Made by a program: the position numbers and the translations under genes. Shown piece after piece: positions 23,153 to 34,594 of a stretch of DNA of 64,000 nt (position 1 is its first letter; the number at the start of each line of letters is the position of its first letter). The stretch covers positions 60,888 through 124,887 of the forward strand of contig CDMY01000973.1 in assembly GCA_001179505.1 (NCBI GenBank), in the 5' to 3' direction. The notes under the pieces are model-generated. The model did not search any database, had not been told where the DNA came from, and was given only the letters and a program-made list of their open reading frames with translations. Source of the DNA: Vitrella brassicaformis. Taxonomy: Eukaryota > Sar > Vitrellaceae.

Positions 23153-24935
23153 CGCAAGCGCGGCACGCGGCTCAAGGCCGAGGCCGATGCTCTCGCTGCC
23201 AAGGCCAAGGGATACCTCACGCGCCGCACCAACAACCGACAGCAATGGATGTGCCGACAGCCCCACCGGCTGGGCGAGGGCTCCCGTGCCATCGTCAGGG
23301 CGGGCCTGGTGAATGGGGAATGGCGGGCATTCAAAATCGCCGTCTTTGACGGCACCAACACCAAGTGGCGCGTCGCCCTGAGGGAGATGGAGGTGGAGAG
23401 GCAGCGCATGGCCATGGTCCAGGCCAACAGGGAGAGGGAGGGGAAGGAGCTGCAGCCCTTTCTGCGGCTGTATGACGCCGCCACCAGCCTCGAGGACAAG
23501 GCGGCCTACCAGGAGTCGGCTGGTGCGCCGCCGAAGCCCTGTGTGTACATAGAGATGCAGCCACTCAACGGTGAGCAGACAATGAGGGGAAATGCACTAG
23601 ATGCACTCATTCACGGCTGCTTTCTTTGTCTTGTCTTGATTCGTCAGAGCCCCTAGGGCCACAGAGGTACGTCAGCCTCAAGGAGCTGATTTGGGATATG
23701 GGGTGCAACACGGCGGCCATAGGCCGTAACCCGCGAGGCGGCCCCAAGCTCCGCCTTCTCTCGGTCAAGTACCTCGTGCGGGCGTTCGCGTGGGCGGCGA
23801 GCACCCTGCGCACAGCCCTCGAGGAGGACGGGCTTAGTTTGCCTGGACCACTGCGCCAAGAACATCTACGTCAACAAATACAAGCTCGAAAGGCAGGAGC
23901 AGCCCGACGCCTTCCTCATCGACCTCGCCAACACGGCGCTCGTCAAGCCCCCTGGCCCCTGCATGCACTCTGCCGACGGCACCGTCCCCACCCCTCCCTG
24001 TCCCCACGCCGCACTCATCCCCGTCCGCAAGGCCGCCCAAAGAGAGGAGCAGCAGCTGCCCACCTACACCTGCTTCCACGCTGCGCCAGAGCAGTTGCTG
24101 TTCAACACGGAGCAGCTCGTCAGAGACGGCACACAAGAGGACATCGCCAAGTGGGGCGGCGAGACCCTCGAGCAGGGGCCGGTCAAGTGGGGTCACATTT
24201 GGGACAGACAGGTGTTGCTGCGGGCAGGGCTGCGGGAGCAGCAGCAGCTGGTGGGCGAGGGGCCGATGCTGGGGCTCTGGATGACGGACAGGACGCCGTC
24301 ATTCAAGCTCGGCTGCAGCCTGTACAATGCCCTGCGCGGCGAGCTGTTCATCGAGAAGCTCGAGCGGGAGGACGGCAACTGGCCAGCGGAGCCACAGCCG
24401 CCGAAGGAGCCGCCCCAGGACGCCGCCGAGGACGCCAAGGCCGCCTATCAGCAGCAGAGGGCCGCGTACGAGAAGGCCAGGAAGGCCTACCAGCAGCACA
24501 GGAATGTGCAGCAGGCCATCATCGGCTACTGGTGGGCAGACCAGCGGCTGCGCGTGATGGACAGCAACGGCCACCCCATTGGCGGCAAGGAGGGGCTGTG
24601 GGAATGCAGGGAGGAGAGGGGGGCTGGAGTGGGTAGAGGGTGCCTTGAAGCGGCTGGACAGGATTAGGGAGGCGGCGACTCGGCCACTGCCCCTCGACAG
24701 GTGCAGTCTGGCCGAGCAAGAGCAGCAGCTGCGTAGCGTGGTTGCTGATTTGGAGAGCGTCGCCAAGGCGAAGGCGTCCGGCAGCAGCCCAGCAGCGGCG
24801 GCGTCTTTGTCATCCACAGCCGCATCGCCCCAGGGCGCCCACTGCCCCGCACCACCCGCGTCGCCCGACACATCGCCAGCACCCGTAGTGGCCGCAGGCC
24901 GCCCAGAAGGCCAGAGAGAAGGTGAGCAATCATGA
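23153..24935 (+). pseudogene. Broken atypical kinase, copy A (two frameshifts, coiled-coil fusion)
   Basis: Exons 23153-23570 and 23648-24935. It is closely related to the intact kinase at 31389 and keeps LGEGSRAIVRAG (glycine loop), RAFKIA (lysine), CVYIEMQPLN (hinge), LDHCAKNIYV (catalytic loop), FLIDLANTA (DFG position) and the HAAPEQL APE motif. The frame shifts by +1 at about 23836 (GGGCTTAGTTTGCC), just before the catalytic loop. It shifts again at about 24605-24620 near a G6 run, after which the C-terminal part continues to 24935. The first 17 residues of the other copies (MATHPILTTHD-type) are replaced by coiled-coil sequence. The G-run shift could be an assembly error; the first shift is not at a long homopolymer. 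Confidence 0.72.
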
Positions 24936-24988
24936 GCGACAAGTACGTAGCCCATTGTTCTCTCCCCCTTGTGTCACTCAGACGACTC

Positions 24989-25016
24989 GATCGCTGCTTA
25001 CATTTTATATTTGTGG
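24989..25016 (+). repeat. ATTTTATAT motif, copy 3
   Basis: ATCGCTGCTTACATTTTATA then TTTGTGG, directly upstream of a kinase fragment. Confidence 0.7.
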
Positions 25017-25038
25017 AGACCTATCAACCGTCAGCACA

Positions 25039-25178
25039 TGATCTTCCCTCCCCAGAGGGAGAACCAGCATGCCGCCCCCGAGCAGGTTGCCCACCTGGTG
25101 AAGACAATCAAGGAGTGTGGCGATGCCCTCGAAAGGCCGGGTCTGAAGATGATTCAACAGGCCAAACTCGTCATTTAA
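25039..25178 (+). pseudogene. Short kinase-family fragment (APE region), copy D
   Basis: The frame reads HAAPEQVAHLVKTIKE... DALERPGLKMI... then a stop. It matches the intact kinase around its APE motif (HAAPEQLAFLVQTLKE, DAIERPGM). No N-lobe or catalytic loop is nearby, so it is an orphan fragment next to the copy-3 ATTTTATAT motif. Confidence 0.6.
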
Positions 25179-26932
25179 GTTACCAGGCCGGGCGATGTGG
25201 ATAGGGTGCTGAAGAGCGGCGCCGATGGTGCTGAAGAGTGCATCCATCAAGATGCTTGGGGAATCGACCAGCTCACCGTCACGAAGACATAAGACTTGAA
25301 GTGTCTCTGACGGTGCCGCGGGTGCCGAACATGCTCTGCTGCCCTAGTGTTTTTGGAGAGGGGGACTCCAGATTACCAAGGGAGTGAGACGTACACATGC
25401 AGAGCGAGACACAACTCTCCCCCAACCATTCCTGTGTGTCCTTGGCGCATTCGAGGATGTGGGTGTCGTGTCTGCAGCAAATTCACCCGGCGGGGCTTCT
25501 GCATGGACTTCACGAGTGCCAGTCGCTGCAGGATGAAGTACACGTACATATCAGGCACTCAACATCAGCAGCTTGGCTCATTCAACTGTGTCTCCTCGCC
25601 TGCCTGCATTTTTAAGGATGCGACGGCTCCACGACAGCAAGGGCTCCTCTCGTCCACAAGATCGTTAAGACATATGCCAGACCAGCAATGCAGGCAGGTG
25701 CATATCCGGCTGGGAGCTGACTGGCGAGGAGACCAAGTGCGTCAGCTGCCATTCAGGACGTTCAGGACGCTGATTGATGACCGACTTTGCAGCACCAAGG
25801 GCGGATAGAGGCAGGGAAGGGGGGAGAGAATGCTGGCCGTTCTTGTGTGTGTGTGAGCTTTGAATAGGTATATGCGGGTGTCTGTTGGATGTGCGGACGC
25901 TGCTGTGAAGCACTTCCGTGGCCAGTTTCCGTCTCTGTGAGTGGGTGCGTCGTGATCGATCTTGTCTTGAGGTGCATCGCTTCTCTGTGTATGAGTCAGA
26001 CACTGACACGTATGCATTCATGAATGCTTCTACACCCATCCCGGTTCAACACGCACGTATCCATCGATCCATCGATCCACCCATCAGTAAGTGTCTGTCC
26101 GTTCCGACAGCTTGCTACGGGCCTTTCTCGGCAACACACACGCACACACATTGAGCCAGGCGCGCCTTTCAATACGCGAAGGCGCCAGCTCATGTGTGTC
26201 TGCATGAGGCGTGTTCAAAAACAGCAACATGGAGGGGAATTTGTAGCCAAAAGAAGGCGACAGCAATTAAAAATCAGCCATCCATCCGTCCATCCATCCA
26301 TGTGTGTGCCGGAATCCGAGTGTGAAAGCTATGCGCCTTGAGTGCCGCCAATCCATACAGGCAAGGTTCAGATCTGAACCATGACTGCCTATATCGGATG
26401 ACCAGCATTGAAAGGCGAGTCACTCGGCGGGCGGGACAAAGACAACAAAAGAGAAAAAAGGGGCGACGAGACAGTGAAAGTGCATTTGCCTTATGTGTGC
26501 ACCGGCCTCTCTCTTCTCTTGGTTTGGGGACAAACAGAACACAATGGCAGAGAGAAAGAGGGATCTGTCTATGGCCACCAGGTAAGTCATCAGAACGGCT
26601 GAAGGACGGGGGAGAGAGAGACTGCGTACGTGCTGCGGTGCGGAATATATGTCATGCTCGCCCCTTGCCGCCACACGCGTGCATTCACCCTTCCAGCCAC
26701 CCATCCATCCAGCAAGCACATGACAACCAGGGGGCAAACAAAGAGAGAGAGAGAGAGAGAGAGAGGCCGGCCAGAACTGTGTTCTAGAACATTTGTCCAC
26801 GCCACTCACCACTCGCATACACGTACACATGCTGCCTTTAACACTCACTCATACACACACGAATGGGTGGGTGCAATGATGGATGAGTGAGATTGTTCTA
26901 TCTAGCGTCTCTCTGTCTGCCAGTCGATGTAG
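25179..26932. other. Mostly non-coding; decayed remnant of a second kinase type near 25340-25560
   Basis: About 25360-25520 aligns by eye with 42555-42680: AAGGGAGTG, then CCAACCATTCCTGTGTGTCC and a GCAGCAAATTCACCCGGCGG block corresponding to the exon with HLDLNRNNIL in the other copy. Here the catalytic Asp is lost (IHPAGLLHGLHE). From 25800 onward I see only low-complexity CA/TG and TCCA repeats. Confidence 0.5.
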
Positions 26933-29900
26933 CTAGTTGTGCCCGCCGGCCGGTCGCGACGCACCACTGCTGGGCTGCGGCGGTGTCGAAAGAGCAGCAG
27001 CGGCAGCAGCAGCACCTGCCGCCCCCCCAGCCTGCTCGCCGTTGGTGCCGGTGCTGTCATCGGGAGGAGGCGGTGCCGGGCCGGGGCCGTTCGCTGGCTC
27101 CAACGCTGAAGGAGAATGAAGGCAGGAGACCAGGGGATGCAATGCAATGAAAGAAATGGACCACACCCTTTGCCTCCCCTCTCCTCTCCTCCCCTCTCCT
27201 CTCCTCTCCTCTGATCTCATCTCACTCACCTCGGGGCTGGATGGCAGTGAGTGCGATGCGAATGGCGCGTGCGGCCACGTTGAGGTCCTCACTTGTCACC
27301 GTGGCGTTGCGACCGGCGGCTTGGCCGAGGAGGCGGCGCTGCGCGGGAGGCGACTGCAGTCATGCAAACATGAATGAATGAGGGAGGAGCTTTCCACTTC
27401 CGTGTCATGATGGATATGCGCACCTTGCCACGGAGATTAATGACGTTGTTGATGTCGACCTCCAGGGGAATGCGACACTGGAAGAGGATCGAGTTTACCA
27501 CTGCAGACACAGACAGACAGACAGACACAGAGACAGAGAGACAGACACACAGACACACAGACAGACAGAGAAACCAAGTGCGTGCGAGGTCGTGTGTAAT
27601 GTGAGGTTGATCTGCGTACACAGGACAGTTTTGCGGTTGCCCTCCAGTGAGTTGTCGTGACCCTGGGTGTTGTTCTCTGCAACACAGACGAGGCAAGAGG
27701 AGTGGGATGTGTGTGTGGGTGTGTGGGTATGTGGGGTATGCTGGCCTCTCTGTCTCCCTCTCTCATGCGGCCTACACGACACGTACCGTGGACGTAGACG
27801 AGCAGACTCTCCCTGACCTCAGCAATGTCCTCCACGGATAGCTTGTCTGGAGACGGGAGCTTGATCTGATGGATGGATGGATGGATAAATGGATAAATGG
27901 ATAAATGGACGGAGAATGACACGGATACATGGATATGGGGGCTGGCTGTACCTTGAGTTGGCCGAGCGTCGCTAGAGTCGTGGAGTCTATGTCGAGCGAT
28001 GCCTACATAAATACACGAAGAGAACCGGACTTGCATGTGTGTGTGTATGTGGGGGGTGGCTCCTGTCAATTGGTTCCTGCTCACCTTCTGTGTCGATGCA
28101 TCCTCTGCCCCCTCACCATCAGCCCTATATCCGCAGAGCCATCACACACAGCCAGAGGTGGATGTGCGGGTGTGTGTGAGTGGGTGCATTCATGCCTGTG
28201 TTGGCTGCTCACCCTCCTGCCGCCGTGGTGGTGGAGTCTCTGGCCTTCATCTCGATGATGCACAGACACGCCCACGAGTCGACGATCTCCTGCTCATCGA
28301 CCTGAGCCGACGCAGCAAACTGCACACGCCCAAGCACAAGCACAGAAGGGTTGGTCATTCAGATATCCAGAGTGTGGCTGGCTGACTGCACTCACCTTCA
28401 ACTCAGAGTCCTCATTGAACGCCTCTCGTTCTGCTTCTACTTGGCCCTCGCCGCCTCCCTGCCCCTCTGCAGATGTCTCACCGCCATTTGCTACCCCATC
28501 TCCCTCTCCGCCGTCCCCTGCCCCAACACCACCCCCACTCCCACCGGCAGCAGCAGCAGCAGCGCTGTCATCCACGTCCCACTCCGACCATGCCAGGTGG
28601 AGGCGGGTGGCACCCACGGGATGGTTGAAGACGTGCTCTTTCCCGGCCCTCCTTCCCATGGGCCTGGCGGTGGGGCTGCTGGCCACCTCCTCGTTGTGGT
28701 TTATGTCCTTCTCTGTGCCGGGGAAGAAAGAGCCGGGCTGTGCGGTAGAGGAGGCTTGGAAGTATGAATCGATGGGCTCCTTGTCATCCTCGCTCTCCTC
28801 CTCGTCCTCGCCCTCCTCTTCTTCCTTGTCCTGCTCTGCCTGGTGGTCGCCCTCCTTGTGGTGCTCCGTATCGTGGCCGCCCTCCTTGTGCTGCTCTGTG
28901 TTGCGGTCGCCCTCCATGCCCTCACCCTCCTCGTAGATGAAGGTGATCTCCGCCCCATGAAGGGGGTGGATGCCCGACACGCGGAGGTTGCCGTGGGGCT
29001 CAGGCGCCTCCAGGTACCACTCGCACACACTCTCGCCGCGGGGGATGGTCTCGGCGCAGCTGTTGTTGGTCTGGATGGACGTTGCACGGCCGACGACTCT
29101 GATGGACTTGAGGGGTGCGGGAAAGCTGGTGAGCGGGGGAGTGTGGTCCACTCTAAGGACAACCGTCGCGCCATGCACCCTGAACAGACAGCACATGCAG
29201 AAAGGATAGATGGTCAGGATGGATGGTCAGATGGATGGATGGATGAAAAGGTGTGTGGGTTTGGACTCACTCAATTTCGGTCGTATTGAGTTCAAAACCG
29301 AGTATGAGGTCAATGATGCGGCTCCCCTCGGCCAGCTTCGTCGCATCTGCCGAGGTCACCGACGCCCATGCATCTGGGAGAATGGTGAAAGTCTAATGCC
29401 CACACACAAACGCACAGACAGACATGCGTCCAAGCGTGTGGACGTGTGTCTTTCGCTTCGGCCAACATCCATGCACCCACCTGAGTGAGTTGATCGTATT
29501 TGGTGACCTCGTACAGGTGCCTGTCGGGGCTAAGGTCCATGAAGTGGTACTCTCTCCTACCGAAGTCGCCATGGATGGCTAGCCCCCCTCCTCCCCCCGC
29601 CCACGCTCCCGCCGCCGCCGTCGCCGCCCCCGATGTTGCTGGCCGCGCCACAAACTTAGCAGACGAGGGGGACTTGGTGACTCCCGGGAGCTTGAGGGGC
29701 TCTTCGAGGTCGATGGCCCCCGCCCGTAGCCGGCATGTGGCTTTGACGCTGACGCTTTCGATGCCCCACCCCTTCTCAGCTATGAAGTCAAGCAGCTCGG
29801 TCCCGGTCCTCTCGTTGAGCCGCTTTCCTATTCCCTTCATCATTGTGAGCGGCTGGATGAAAACATCGTAGTCGAGCGCTATGGAGTCGAACTTTGTGTG

Positions 29901-31055
29901 TGGGTCAGCTGATGGTGAAGGGTATGGGGGAGGGGGAGGCGTGATGCCGTGGACGTATGGGTGGGGCTTCATGGGGGCTGATGCGTTGGGGTTGCGGGTT
30001 GCAGGGGTGTGTGTGTGTGTGAGGGCTGCGCCGGGGTGCCAGTGGGGAGGTGGGGAGGGGGCGGAGGGGGCGGAGGGGGAGGGCGGGCAGCCATGGTCTG
30101 CACACCAACACACACACACACGCAAATGGGTACATAGGCTTTCTGGTGGGTATTGATTGCCCTTGCTGCCACACTTACCTGGTTGTGAGTGTATTGGTTG
30201 GGTGGTGCATAGGGATTGAATGCTGGCGGGCCCTGGTTGTTGGTCATCCACTGCACCAGCCAAAACAAGACACATCCATGTGCGTATGCGATTGGTCAGT
30301 GTTTGTGCATCTGATGTGTGTGTGTCCGCCCACTGACCGCATTGGCAGGTCCAGGGAACATCGGCGGAGTGTACATCTGCAGGTGAAATGCGGCACACAT
30401 AGGAAAAACACACGACCATTCACACGATACAGGACAAGTCGCCTTCTATCGTTGCTCACCGTATTGGTCTGCGCGTGGGCGTTTTGGAACTGTAGCGACG
30501 TCTGCAGCCCTCGCTCTCGCCCTTGACCACCGCCGCCGGCGCCACCACCAACAATACCCTGACCACACAATACAACACCGCAACACGCCACATCCATCCA
30601 TCCAAGGTCGCTCCCATCCACCTTTCCCCTTACCATCTGCCCCCGTCCATTGGCTATCTGCTGTCCGTGTTGTTGTTGTTGCAGTGGGGGTCCAGGAGGC
30701 CCCATCCCAGCTATGCTCTGAGCAGAGACATGACAGAGAGCATCCCGCAGAAGCATCCCATCCCATCCCATCCCATCCATCCATCCATCCACCTTGCCCG
30801 CTCTCCTGTCATTGCATACCTGATTGCTGCCACTTGCTGCCACAGCGGCCGCCGTTTGCATCACCTGGTGCACCTGCTGCTGTGCCGCACCGGGTGTGGA
30901 TGAATGCTGTGAGGAGAAAGAGATTGAGAGGATGGCTGATGGAGAAGATCCCTTTGCCTCATGGAGTGGGCGTTTCCTACCGATTGAGTGTTGCCCGCAG
31001 AGGCAGGCGTGAGCGGCCTTGTAGGGGCGCCGCCCTGCTGCGGGTTGGGGTACAT
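26933..31055 (-). CDS. Large proline/glutamine-rich protein with acidic region, function unknown
   Basis: Seventeen exons (5' to 3'): 30981-31055, 30820-30906, 30634-30717, 30460-30558, 30338-30376, 30175-30250, 29477-30097, 29271-29373, 28396-29179, 28213-28319, 28085-28124, 27952-28002, 27787-27865, 27620-27676, 27424-27500, 27230-27353, 26933-27105; 2676 nt, 891 residues, closing exactly. The N-terminal 200 residues are Pro/Gln/Gly-rich (MYPNPQQGGA..., MYTPPMFPGPANA, poly-Pro). A conserved-looking core begins at FDSIALDYDVFIQPL and continues through VRVVGRATS..., an acidic Glu/Asp/Lys stretch, and a last folded part (LLVYVHGENNTQGHDN, FQCRIPLEVDINNVI). The C-terminus is Ala/Pro-rich. Two donors (after 30175 and 29477) had to be placed four bases beyond a stronger-looking GT to keep the core in frame. 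I do not recognise the family. Confidence 0.7.
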
Positions 31056-31388
31056 CTTATCGAGGCCTTCAAAGTCGCTAAGGCGCCGCAAACGTTGGAA
31101 CACGTGCTACGCACGTAGGGAAGGGGAATTTGCCCTCACGTCATTGTGTTGTCATCCGAAACACGTTCATTCAACGAAAGCTCCAAATGCGAGCTTGGTA
31201 AACTCTCTCTGCCTTCGATTCCCCCCCCGTCAAAGTGGCGTGCGACGCCCACAGCAGCAGCAACGACAGAAGAGCAGCAACAGCAACAGCGACACCCCGT
31301 CGGCGTGAAGCGGAGTGCGGCAGTCCCCCGGCTCCCCGCGCCATTCGTGACTTCTTATTCCCCTACGTGTTCCCGTAGCAGCGCCGCC
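31056..31388. promoter_or_regulatory. Divergent promoter, Pro-rich gene / kinase B, with TGCGAGCTT
   Basis: 333 bp between starts. TGCGAGCTT lies at 31188-31196. The part nearest the kinase (about 31294-31345) is similar to the 5' flank of kinase copy C (41866-41917), so the duplication carried regulatory or 5' UTR sequence with it. Confidence 0.5.
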
Positions 31389-34121
31389 ATGACAGAGGTC
31401 CCCATCCTCACCACCCCGAGCGGCAGGCAGGTCCCACTGCCATATAAGTTGGGTAGAGGCTCGCGGGCCATCGTCAGGGGCGGATTTGTCGACAACTGCT
31501 ATAGGGCCTTCAAGGTCGCCACGGAGCCCCAGCCGGACGACAGCACGGCCAATGGAGTGTGGAGGGTGGCCTGCGAGGAAATGACTGTGGAGGTGGAGAG
31601 GATGGCCACGATACAGGCCATGAGGGAGGAGAGGAACGGCCAGCGCGCGTCGGTGAGGCCTTTTCTGCGGCTCTTTTCGGCCGCCACGCGCCCTGACGAT
31701 GGCGCCACATACCAGGAGTCGCCCAGCAAGCCGCCAAGGCGGTGCGTGTACATAGAAATGCAGCCTCTCAACGGTGAGCATGAAAAGAGGGAGGACAACA
31801 AAGTTCCATCCCATGGAATTTGTATTCAATGGCCTTTTTCTGTGTCCTCTTTGTCATCAGGCCCCGACACCCCCGCCACCACCGGCTACATCAGCCTGCA
31901 CGACCTCATCTTCAAGAAGGGCTACAACCTGCCGGAGATCACGGCCAAGCACAAAGGCAACCCCGAGATCATCCTGCGGCGGGTCACCCGCCTCGCCCGA
32001 GCCCTCCAGTGGGCGGCCGCAACGCTCAAGCGTGCGCTGGAGGAGGACGGGTTGGTCTGCCCCGACCACGGGCTGAACAACGTCTTCGTCAACTCGGTAG
32101 CCCTCGACTGCACCAACCGCACCGACACGTTCATCATAGACCTGGCCAACACGCTCCACACCAGCCCCCCAGGCCCCTCCATGTGCAGTGATGACGGCAC
32201 CATCCCCAGCCCGCCCCCCTCCCACCGTCCAGCTGCACTCATTCCCACCAAGAGGGCTGCCAGGAAGGCGGAGAAGCAGCTGCCGACCTTCATTAAATTC
32301 CACGCCGCCCCAGAGCAGCTCGCCTTCCTGGTGCAGACCCTCAAGGAGAACCCGACGGGCCAGGACGTCCAGGAGTGGGGCGGCGATGCCATCGAGAGGC
32401 CGGGCATGTGGGAGTCCATCAACGGGCTCAGCAACGAAGCGCGGGCAGAGCTGCGCCAGCAGGGCCTGTGGGTGGGGGAGGGCAGCAGGGAGGGCATGTG
32501 GATGACGAGCCACACGCTGGCCTTCAACCTCGGGTGCACGGCACACAACGCCATCAGGGGGGAGCTATATAGCACCCCGCTGCTGGCCAAGAGGTGCCCC
32601 AAGCCGCCACAGAAGCCCCCCAAAAACGCCACCGAGGCCGAGAAGACGGCCTATGACCAGCAGCTGGAGGCATTCGGGCAGGAGGTCAACGTCCTGCAGG
32701 CCATGGTCTCCCTGGACTGGGACCGAGTGCGCCGCGCCATCATGGACCAGGAGGGCCACCCGAAGGGCGGCAAGCCGGGGCTGAAGGAGGCCAAGGACGA
32801 GCCGGGGCTGGAGTGGGCAGGGGAAGCTGTCAGGCGCCTGAACCACGCAGCAGAGAGAGCCCTGCGGACCAAGATTAGCGAGAGGGCGAGCCTGAGTGAG
32901 CTTGAGGGGGAGTTTGCCGGCGTGGTGGAATACCTGGAGGGGGTCAAGAAGGCCAAAGCGGGCGACAGCCCAGCAGCAGCGGCGTCGCTGCCGTCGACGG
33001 CCGCCTCGCCCGAGGGTGCCCACTGCACCACCCCACCCGCACCCCCACCCGCGAGCGCCTCACCGCCAGTCGCCAACGCCACCCCATCGCAAGGCCGTGC
33101 TGTGATTAGCCCCCAGCCCGCCAGTAGAGGTATGCAAGAAGGAGAATATGACAGACACGCGGGACAGGGTCGCCATTTCTCGGTCAGTGTCATACTTATC
33201 TTCTCTTCTCTTGTGCGTGTGTTGCGTTCACGCAGGTAGCGTGTTGTCGTTTGAAGAGAGGCAGGAGGCCGCCGTCACGCACGAGAGGGGGGAGGAGGAC
33301 AGAAGCGGACGCCCACTCAACACACAGGAGCAGCATCCCCACGCACACACCCCTCCCATCCAGCAGCAGGAGACGGCCACAGCAGCGCCACCACCACCAC
33401 CACAACCACCGAGGAGGAAGGACACGTCGCCAGCACCTTTAGCGGCCGCCATTCCATCGCAGGCCGGTGCTGTGAATAGCCGCCATGCTGACCAGGGTAT
33501 GCCTCAGGGTAGCCAGTGGTCGGTCAGTGCAATCAGTGACATGCATCTGCTCTTATGCTCTATGTATGTGTGTTGCGTGCAGATGCCGGTCAGGTGGCTG
33601 TGTTTGAGCAGACTGACGAGAGGGAGGAGGGCACCCCAGACGCCAGAGAGCCATCTGTCCCTGCTGCCCCAGACGTGCACCACACGCCCATCCCACCACG
33701 AGCCCCCGATGGCCACCACCGGCCAGCACCAGCGGCACCACCACCACAACCACCGAGGAGGAAGGCCACCCTGCTCAAGGACATCAAGGCCGCACAGAAG
33801 GCCAGAGCGGCACCACGCCAACTTCCTCGAGCAAACGGCATTCCCGCCCACCACCTCCCCTATGTGGCCTACCATGCCAAGATCGTCCACTACGACGGGC
33901 ACACGGAGGGGGGGTGGAAGTGGAATCCGTTGGTCGACGAGTGGGAGATGTGGCAGCCCAGTGGGGAGGGCGAGCACTTGTGGGAGGTCCGTGCAGCCAC
34001 GCAGGACATGCGGGTGAGGTGGTGGGCCCTCTGCAGCGACGTGGGCGAGACGGCTGCGGCTGCAGGGCAGTGGGTAGCGGGTCGTTTGGGGCTGGGTTGC
34101 CGCACCGCCCGCCGCACTTGA
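31389..34121 (+). CDS. Intact atypical protein kinase (copy B) with proline-rich C-terminal extension
   Basis: Four exons: 31389-31773, 31861-33129, 33236-33496, 33583-34121; 2454 nt, 817 residues. The kinase fold is readable: glycine loop LGRGSRAIVRG (21-31), Lys42 in RAFKVA, hinge CVYIEMQPLNG, catalytic loop PDHGLNNVFV with D197 and N202, DFG position IIDLAN with D222, APE at 278-280, and an alpha-F-like FNLGCTAHN. HRD is replaced by PDH and DFG by DLA, so it is divergent but keeps the lysine and both metal/catalytic acids. Residues ~430-660 are charged then Pro-rich. The C-terminal ~130 residues are a separate Trp-rich unit (EGGWKWNPLVDEWEMWQPSG). In-frame sequence continues upstream of the chosen ATG to 31146, so the N-terminus could be longer. 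Copies A, C and D are degraded relatives; this one is the likely functional member. Confidence 0.8.
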
Positions 34122-34594
34122 GAGACAGACAGACAGACAGACATGCATGTGTGTATGGGGAGTGCATGCGTGTTTCTGATGATGTGTCGTATTTTTTGTC
34201 ATGGCTGCCGGGGGCGGGACGAGTGTTGGCGGGGCGTGTTTTCCTGGCGGAATGGGGGCGGATGGTGGTGTGCGTGAGGTTGCTGACGGGTCTGGGGGTG
34301 TGGGTGACGTTGAAGATGGCGACGAGTTCGACTTGGAGGGCAAAGGGCGAGCGGCAGCGGTGGCAGTCGCAGTAATCATCGTCGTTGTTGGGCTGCGGGG
34401 GCGGCCCTCGTCGACCGATAGCTCTTCTTTGGCACGCTCTTGAGGGTACGCATGCACAGAGAGGCGACATGTATTCGGGCGTGGAGAAGTGTGTGTGTGT
34501 GTGTGTATACGCGTGTTGTGCGCGGTGCAGGTGTGTTTGGGTTACAGCTACCTGTGCATCTGCACGTTCATCGAGTCGTGCGTTTTCTTCCTAG
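34122..34594. other. Gap between kinase B and the protease gene
   Basis: Contains a GACA run at 34125-34141 and a (TG) tract near 34490-34506. A first exon for the protease gene may lie here (for example an ATG at about 34470), but I could not fix it. Confidence 0.4.
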
